Below, piece by piece: positions 13,267 through 19,197 of a stretch of DNA of 19,197 nt. Below the pieces are notes generated by a model. The model did no database searches. It had not been told where the DNA came from and saw only the letters and a list, made by a program, of their open reading frames with translations. The stretch comes from Planctomycetota bacterium (GTDB lineage: Bacteria; Planctomycetota; Phycisphaerae; FEN-1346; JAACEH01): the NCBI GenBank assembly GCA_016935955.1, contig JAFGPY010000456.1, positions 1 through 19,197 of the forward strand. The letters run 5' to 3'. The position numbers and the translations under genes are program-made. How positions within the stretch are numbered: the stretch's first letter is position 1; the number at the start of each line of letters is the position of its first letter.

Positions 13267-15201
13267 ATGGGACAGTCCGCAGTCCAGAAAGTGCTCGCCC
13301 GGCACGCCGAGTCCGGCAGTCTCGAACCCGGCCAGGAACTCACTATCCGCATCGATCAAACCCTCACCCAGGACGCCACCGGAACGATGGCCTACCTCCA
13401 ACTCGAAGCCGTCGGCATCGATCGTGTGGCCACTGAACTGTCGGTCAGCTACGTCGACCACAACACCGTGCAGGACGGTTTCGAGAACGCCGACGACCAC
13501 AAGTACCTGCAGACCGTGGCCGCCAGGTACGGCGTCCTCTACTCGCGGCCCGGCAACGGCATCTGTCACCAGGTTCACCTCGAACGTTTCGCCCGTCCGG
13601 GCAAGACGCTCCTGGGATCCGACTCGCACACCCCGACGGCCGGGGGCATCGGCATGCTGGCCATCGGAGCCGGGGGACTCGACGTGGCCATGGCCATGGC
13701 CGCCGGACGGTTCACCCTGACCGCCCCGAAGGTGGTGCGTGTCAACCTGGTCGGCCGGCTGTCGTCCTGGGTCTCGGCCAAGGACGTCATCCTGGCACTG
13801 CTGAAGGAACTGACCACCAAGGGCAACGTCGGCATCGTTATCGAGTACGCTGGTCCCGGCGTGCAGACGCTCTCGGTGCCCGAACGGGCCACGATCACCA
13901 ACATGGGCGCGGAACTCGGCGTCACCACGAGCCTGTTTCCCAGCGACGCCGTGACCTGCGGCTTTCTTGCCGCCCAGGGACGCGACGACCAGTGGGTCGA
14001 GCTTGTCGCCGACGGCGACGCCGAGTACGACCGTACCCTTGAGATCGACCTGTCGTCGGTCGAGCCCCTTGCGGCTACGCCCCACAGTCCGGGCAACGTA
14101 TCCACGGTTGCCGAACTTGCGGGCATGCCCGTCGATCAGGTCTGCATCGGCAGCTGCACCAACTCGTCGTACGCCGACCTGATGACCGCCGCCGCCGTGC
14201 TCAAGGGCCGGACCGTTCACCCGAACGTCAGCCTAGTCGTGGCTCCGGGTTCGCGGCAGGTGCTTCAGATGATCGGGGCCTCGGGCGGCCTGGCCACGCT
14301 GATCGAGGCAGGCGCCCGCATCAACGAGTGTGCCTGCGGTTTCTGCATCGGCATCGGCCAGGCGCCGCGGTCCGACGCTGTCAGCCTGCGAACCAGCAAC
14401 CGCAACTTCCTCGGACGCAGCGGCACCAAGTCGGCCAACATCTACCTGGTCAGCCCGCAGGCAGCAGCCATCGCCGCCGTCACGGGCGTCATCACCGATC
14501 CACGAGTCCTCGGCGACGCTCCGCGCGTCACTGTGCCCGACCGTTTCACCGTCGACGACCGCATGGTCATTCTGCCGCCGCAGGACGGTTCGACTGTCGA
14601 AGTCTACCGCGGACCGAACATCGGCGCCCCACCGCATTGCGAGCCGCTGAAGGACTGTATCCGCGGCCGGGCGACGATCAAGGTCGGCGACAAAGTCACA
14701 ACGGACCACATCATGCCCGCCGGGGCGAGGATGAAGTACCGGTCGAACATTCGCAAGTACTCCGAGTTCGTCTTCGAGAACGTGGCGCCGGAGTTCGCCA
14801 CGCAGGCGGCCGCCAATCGTGACAACGGCATCGACAACATGATCGTCGCCGGCCTCAGCTACGGCCAGGGATCCAGCCGCGAGCATGCCGCCATCTGTCC
14901 CATGTACCTCGGCGTTTGCCTGGTTGCCGCCAAGAGCATCGAGCGCATTCACCGGACAAACCTGATCAACTTCGGCATCGTACCTGCGGCCTTCGTCGAC
15001 GAGGTCGATTATGACCGCATCAGCGGAGGCGACACGCTTGAGGTGCCCGACCTTCGCCGCAGGATCGCCGACGGCAAGCCGCTTGTCATGACGAACGTCA
15101 CCAGCGGTGCCGAGATTGAGTTGACGTGTGATTTGCTGGACAAGGAACGCGAGATTCTCCTGGCGGGCGGCATGCTGAACTACGCCCGGAACTCTCGCTG
15201 A
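13267..15201 (+). CDS. acnA: Aconitate hydratase, Aquifex-type
   Basis: A 644-residue cytoplasmic 4Fe-4S hydro-lyase interconverting citrate and isocitrate. The start at the ATG at 13267 has AGGAGGA (13256-13262) 4 nt upstream; an open frame back to 13150 runs through the promoter and is ignored. The cluster ligands are Cys297 in [12 protein letters not shown] and Cys357/Cys360 in [10 protein letters not shown]. Other conserved blocks are [21 protein letters not shown] (118-138), [12 protein letters not shown] (375-386) and, in the C-terminal swivel domain, TTDHIMPAG and [11 protein letters not shown]. Its length and the shortened domain arrangement fit the Aquifex-type aconitase group of about 640-660 residues rather than the ~890-residue AcnA/AcnB enzymes. 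A homoaconitase or isopropylmalate isomerase role is less likely, given the isocitrate dehydrogenase gene 35 bp downstream and the citrate lyase operon opposite. The symbol is given for function, not strict orthology. Confidence 0.9.
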   Translation: MGQSAVQKVLARHAESGSLEPGQELTIRIDQTLTQDATGTMAYLQLEAVGIDRVATELSVSYVDHNTVQDGFENADDHKYLQTVAARYGVLYSRPGNGICHQVHLERFARPGKTLLGSDSHTPTAGGIGMLAIGAGGLDVAMAMAAGRFTLTAPKVVRVNLVGRLSSWVSAKDVILALLKELTTKGNVGIVIEYAGPGVQTLSVPERATITNMGAELGVTTSLFPSDAVTCGFLAAQGRDDQWVELVADGDAEYDRTLEIDLSSVEPLAATPHSPGNVSTVAELAGMPVDQVCIGSCTNSSYADLMTAAAVLKGRTVHPNVSLVVAPGSRQVLQMIGASGGLATLIEAGARINECACGFCIGIGQAPRSDAVSLRTSNRNFLGRSGTKSANIYLVSPQAAAIAAVTGVITDPRVLGDAPRVTVPDRFTVDDRMVILPPQDGSTVEVYRGPNIGAPPHCEPLKDCIRGRATIKVGDKVTTDHIMPAGARMKYRSNIRKYSEFVFENVAPEFATQAAANRDNGIDNMIVAGLSYGQGSSREHAAICPMYLGVCLVAAKSIERIHRTNLINFGIVPAAFVDEVDYDRISGGDTLEVPDLRRRIADGKPLVMTNVTSGAEIELTCDLLDKEREILLAGGMLNYARNSR

Positions 15202-15236
15202 TCGACACCAACCGGAAACTCAGGAGGAGACACGCA

Positions 15237-16451
<1,215 letters not shown>

Positions 16452-16491
16452 GAGCGGCGGCGATTCTTTCGGCTTCGACCTGCGCAATAAG

Positions 16492-16522
16492 AAGGCCCGT
16501 AAGTCTTTGACTTACGGGCCTT
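16492..16522. terminator. Bidirectional terminator between icd and the tRNA genes
   Basis: A perfect 14-bp stem (16492-16505 with 16509-16522) with a TTT loop is followed on the plus strand by a short T run and on the minus strand by TTCTTATT. It is 40 nt after the icd stop and 6 nt beyond the 3' end of tRNA-Lys, so it can end both convergent transcripts. Confidence 0.85.
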
Positions 16523-16528
16523 TAACCT

Positions 16529-16604
<76 letters not shown>

Positions 16605-16618
16605 ATCGGTGGAAATTC

Positions 16619-16695
16619 TGGTACGCCCGGCAGGACTCGAACCTGCAACCTTTGGGTTCGAAGCCCAACGCTCTATCCAATTGAGCTACGAGCGC
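16619..16695 (-). tRNA. tRNA-Arg, anticodon TCG
   Basis: A 77-nt cloverleaf on the minus strand. The acceptor arm GCGCTCG pairs with CGGGCGT, with G-U pairs at 1-72 and 5-68. The D arm is AGCTCAATTGGATAGAGC. The anticodon stem TTGGG/CCCAA encloses the loop CTTCGAA, with anticodon TCG at 16659-16661. The T arm contains GGTTCGAGTCC. Discriminator A and CCA are encoded. It reads CGA and probably other CGN codons. Confidence 0.96.
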
Positions 16696-16717
16696 CCCCG
16701 ATGTTCAATGCCGGGGC

Positions 16718-16745
16718 ATTATAGGGAATCAATCCGCGATGTCAA
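16718..16745 (-). promoter_or_regulatory. Fully consensus sigma70 promoter of the tRNA-Arg/tRNA-Lys unit
   Basis: On the minus strand TTGACA (16740-16745) and TATAAT (16718-16723) are both perfect matches, separated by 16 bp and starting about 22 bp before the tRNA-Arg 5' end. The -35 overlaps the last codons of the DUF3604 gene, which stops at 16729-16731. The following GC-rich CCCCGGC could act as a stringent-control discriminator. Confidence 0.85.
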
Positions 16746-17958
16746 CAAAAAGAGGGCTCGACCACGCCATGTGGGCGTCGGTCTGCACCAGCCGCACCCA
16801 GTAGGCGTACCGGCCCGGCCCTGGCGGCACGTCGCTGAAGCGCAGGCGGAGGTCGGACGTCCGTGACTGCACGTCCATACGCGAAACCCGCACCTGCTGG
16901 TTCACGCCGCCGGCCGGAAAGACTTGCGGCTCAGGCGCCGTGTCGCGCGCGGCAAAGGAAAATGTCCCGGCAGCCGACTCGAACGTCACTTGTGCCGTCG
17001 GATCGCTGAGCCGCAGGAGCACGCCGTGTGTGTTGCCGGAACTGACGGAGCGGACGGCCAACTCGGCGGCACTTGTGCGGGTGACGCCCTGCCCCGCCTG
17101 CATGAAGCCGTAGGAACGGAACTCCTCGATCGTGCCAGCCGAGACGACGAGGCGGCCGGTCCAGTCGCTCGTCTTGATACGGCCGCGGACGCGAACGCCC
17201 GACCACTCGACGCGGAGCCATGGCGAGTCGGCGTCCGCGGGCCAAGTGTGGCGATAGACCACGTCGTTGCCGCGACAAATTTCCAGGTCAGCAATCGGGG
17301 CTCCGTGGCCCATGGCCTCGACGTCGAGGTCCAGCGCTACGCCAGGCTGCACGGTGATGCAGTCGCCCATGATGGCTTGGCCGCATCGGAGGGCCAGAAC
17401 GATGCGGCGGCCCGTGGTGGCGTAGCAGTGGCGGGCTTTCAGGGCATCCCAAATGACGCCGCGTGTCAGTTCGGAGGCATAGATGCCGGTGTAACCGCCC
17501 CAAACGTCGAAAGTCACGAACCGGGCGTCGAGCGGCGCGAGCGGTCCTGACAATCCAGGGCGGCAGGTGTGGTCGTCGCTCTGGCCGACGAAACCGACGC
17601 AGAGCCCGCGACGGACGGCCTCTTCAGCAATCCACTCAAAGGTCCCGTGGTGAGAATGGACCTCGACCAAGTTCGGGAACTCGTCATTCGCGAAGTCCAG
17701 ATTCGCGTAACGACCGCCGACGTGCGAGGTGATGAGCACGTCCTTGCGGCCGCGGAACTCGCGGAACAGTTCGCTGATCGGGTAACGGTCGCTCGCCGGG
17801 TCGCTGCCGTCGTGAATCTGCCAATGGCTGCTGCGATGAATGGTCTCGTCGTCGCCCAGGAAATAGACGTTGTGGTCGCCGCCGGCAGGTGTCAGGCCGG
17901 ACCACTCGTAGCCGAGAAAGGTCACAAAGCGGCCGGGCTCGTTGGCGGCGGCGTTTGC
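16729..17958 (-). pseudogene. DUF3604 protein, C-terminal part after a frameshift
   Basis: This is the downstream portion of an interrupted gene, about 409 codons. It continues the DUF3604 (PHP-like) domain in the -1 frame relative to the upstream part: NEPGRFVTFLGYEWSG, GGDHNVYFLGDDETIHRSSHW, ITSHVGGRYANL, VEVHSHHGTFEWIAEEAVRRG, FVGQSDDH and ARHCYATTGRRIVLALRCG. The His/Asp positions in these blocks are the expected metal ligands of a PHP-type hydrolase. The last ~200 residues are beta-rich and end at SSPLFVDIAD. There is no good start codon with an RBS at the beginning of this part, which argues against an independent gene. If an A is restored in the AAA run (plus-strand TTT, 17954-17956), the full product is 740 residues. 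It could be intact in the living organism if the shift is a sequencing error. Confidence 0.75.
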
Positions 17959-18950
17959 CGACGAACCTCGCGCCAGAGGTCGTCGGTGACCTGGAAATCG
18001 TTGCCCTGCCAGCTTGCGACGTCGATCAGGGCTCGGTCGCGGGCGAAGCGGTAGAACTCCTCCACAGTACCGGTGCCCACGGTCTCGGCCGTCTGGCCGT
18101 GCATGTCGGCCCAGTAGAGGCTGAACGGACGCCGCCCTGCGGCAGCAACTCGGACCGGGTTGCTTTCTCCTGCAAGATTGCCGCAACGGACGCAGAGCCG
18201 GTAGTCGCCGGGTTCGCCGAAGGTGATCGGCCCAAAGGGCACGACGCCGTCGCCCTGGTCGATCTCGACCGGGAGGCCGCACGACGACGGGTCGAAACCG
18301 TCGCACGCAATCGTCGCGTGTCCTGCGGGACCACGTACAGGGTTGCCGAAAGCATCGCAGACACGGACGTGTCCTTGGACCGGTCGCCCTGCTTCAGCGA
18401 GACTCGGCAGGACGACTTCGATGCCCGCGGGAGGGCCGGGAACGATCTCGATCGCCGGTTGCTCAGCGAGCCAATAGAACTCGCCGGTCCCGAAGGCATC
18501 GGCTAGGACGCCGAAGCGGTGCTGCGGCTCGGGGAAGCTCTGCAGCCGCCAGCCGGGCGATCCGCTCCGGGTGTCGCCGAGGGTCAGCGTGATGGTGTCG
18601 CCTTGCCGCAACGATCCGTCGCGGACGGTGGCGATGACCGCGCCCCGCCACGGCCGCACCCAGAAACCTCCGTCGCAGCGGACCTCCAGCCGTACATCGG
18701 CATCGGTCGTCACCGTGACGTAGCCGGGCGCCGTCGAATCGGCGACCTGCGGCGGCGAGCCGTCGTCGATGCGTCGCACGAGGATGATTGCTCCACTGTC
18801 GTCCAGGCCGAGGCGGCCGGCTGTGTACGTGAGGGTCCACGTGCCCAGCGTGGCCACGGGAAACGGACCGGTCGGGGTGATCCGCGCAGAGCCGAGGTCG
18901 TCCGGGTCGACGTGACACGGTTGGTTGCGTGTGTTGGCGACATGGTCCAT
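17922..18950 (-). pseudogene. DUF3604 protein, N-terminal part before a frameshift
   Basis: This is the upstream portion of the interrupted gene. It starts at the ATG at 18950 (AGGA about 10 nt upstream); a TTG at 18974 would add eight residues. No signal peptide is seen, so it is probably cytoplasmic. Residues 1-275 are beta-rich and resemble the accessory region found before DUF3604 domains (PTGPFPVATLGTWTLTYTAG; GPPAGIEVVLPSLAEAGRP; GHVRVCDAFGNPVRGP). The DUF3604 domain starts at SLYWADMHGQTAETVGTGTV near residue 280 and runs to WQGNDFQVTDDLWREVRRQ. It then goes out of frame into a proline/alanine tail and a stop at 17922. The domain plainly resumes in the other frame. The enzymatic reaction of DUF3604 proteins is not known to me; the His-rich HGQT block suggests a metal-dependent hydrolase. 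Confidence 0.75.
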
Positions 18951-18995
18951 AAGGAAGCTTTCCTGCGAGGCCAATAGCGCGAACGGCGAGACCAG

Positions 18996-19023
18996 ATTCT
19001 AGCCTCCGGCCGGAAGGCGTCAA
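18996..19023 (-). promoter_or_regulatory. Promoter of the DUF3604 gene
   Basis: On the minus strand TTGACG (19018-19023, 5 of 6) and TAGAAT (18996-19001, 5 of 6) are separated by 16 bp. The predicted start is near 18988, giving a leader of about 38 nt to the ATG at 18950 and supporting that start over the TTG at 18974. Confidence 0.6.
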
Positions 19024-19143
19024 CCGCCAAGCCCGGGAAACCGCGGCCGCGAGGCAGGTATTCGTCGGAACCCCCTACAGCAGGCACAGTTTAACGAATG
19101 TGTTCGTCTGAGAGCAGTTCACGTTTGCTTGTGGTCATGGCCG
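19024..19143. other. Intergenic stretch that should include the left end of the IS630-type element
   Basis: This stretch lies between the DUF3604 promoter and the transposase start. No open reading frame is convincing here. GC content drops from about 19085 (AGTTTAACGAATGTGTTCG onwards), which may mark the boundary between host and element. No inverted repeat partner or TA duplication can be assigned from this side alone. Confidence 0.3.
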
Positions 19144-19171
19144 ATAGAGTAGGCATGAAGACCTACTCTAT
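19144..19171 (+). repeat. Perfect 10-bp inverted repeat around the transposase start codon
   Basis: ATAGAGTAGG (19144-19153) and CCTACTCTAT (19162-19171) are exact reverse complements with an 8-nt loop, CATGAAGA, that contains the ATG at 19155. The only SD-like bases (AGTAGG) are in the left arm. In mRNA the hairpin would hide them and hold the start codon in the loop. Confidence 0.75.
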
Positions 19172-19197
19172 GGATTTGCGGCAACGGGTGCTGGCTG
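19155..19197 (+). CDS. IS630-family transposase, N-terminal fragment cut by window edge
   Basis: The first 14 codons read MKTYSMDLRQRVLA, with one further base before the window ends. The pattern M-K-x-Y-S-x-D-L-R-x-R-V-L is the characteristic opening of IS630-type (Tc1/mariner-related) transposases, leading into their helix-turn-helix domain. The DDE catalytic domain would lie beyond the window. The left terminal inverted repeat should lie within the ~130 bp upstream (about 19020-19150) but cannot be identified without the other end. With only 14 codons, intactness is unknown. Confidence 0.6.
   Translation, partial: MKTYSMDLRQRVLA

Noticed and set aside
17940..17970. Programmed -1 frameshifting in the DUF3604 gene
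   Set aside because: No X-XXY-YYZ slippery heptamer or strong downstream stem is visible at the switch point, so a mutation or sequencing error is simpler.

Overview
The window is high-GC bacterial chromosomal DNA. Its gene families together point to a planctomycete, probably of the Phycisphaerae/Sedimentisphaerales type: a DUF3604 protein, an ECF sigma factor with a FecR-like partner, secreted proteins ending in paired dockerin-like calcium loops, and an autotransporter-style strand-repeat protein. This assignment is inference from gene content, because no rRNA or other phylogenetic marker is complete here.

Layout. Positions 1-1708 (+) hold the 3' part of gltX (glutamyl-tRNA synthetase) followed by a secreted alpha/beta-hydrolase esterase. 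A hairpin at 1766-1799 separates these from a convergent minus-strand block (1837-8428). That block contains a large secreted strand-repeat protein, a FecR-like membrane protein translationally coupled to an ECF sigma factor, and a secreted M28 zinc peptidase. The strand-repeat protein and the peptidase share a C-terminal module of about 170 residues that ends in a dockerin-like pair, so this block looks like an extracytoplasmic-signalling plus cell-surface locus.

Positions 8570-16522 form a citrate-node divergon. On the minus strand lie a GntR-type regulator, the ATP-grasp subunit of ATP-citrate lyase, and a long second subunit fusing a succinyl-CoA-synthetase-alpha-like part to a citrate-synthase-like part; a hairpin at 8570-8602 follows them. 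On the plus strand lie an Aquifex-type aconitase and an NADP-type isocitrate dehydrogenase. The enzymes connect 2-oxoglutarate, isocitrate, citrate and acetyl-CoA plus oxaloacetate. The 226-bp divergent region holds eight CCAAT/ATTGG boxes arranged around two readable sigma70-type promoters. The same 9-mer ATTGGACTA lies just after the -10 element of both promoters, in the direction of transcription. This regulator/operator/enzyme unit is the most interesting system in the window.

Positions 16492-16745 hold a terminator shared by convergent genes, tRNA-Lys(CTT), tRNA-Arg(TCG) and a fully consensus promoter for the tRNA pair that reaches into the end of the next gene. Positions 16729-18950 (-) encode a DUF3604 protein interrupted by a single frameshift. 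The right edge (19155-19197, +) is the first 14 codons of an IS630-type transposase, whose start codon sits in the loop of a perfect 10-bp inverted repeat.
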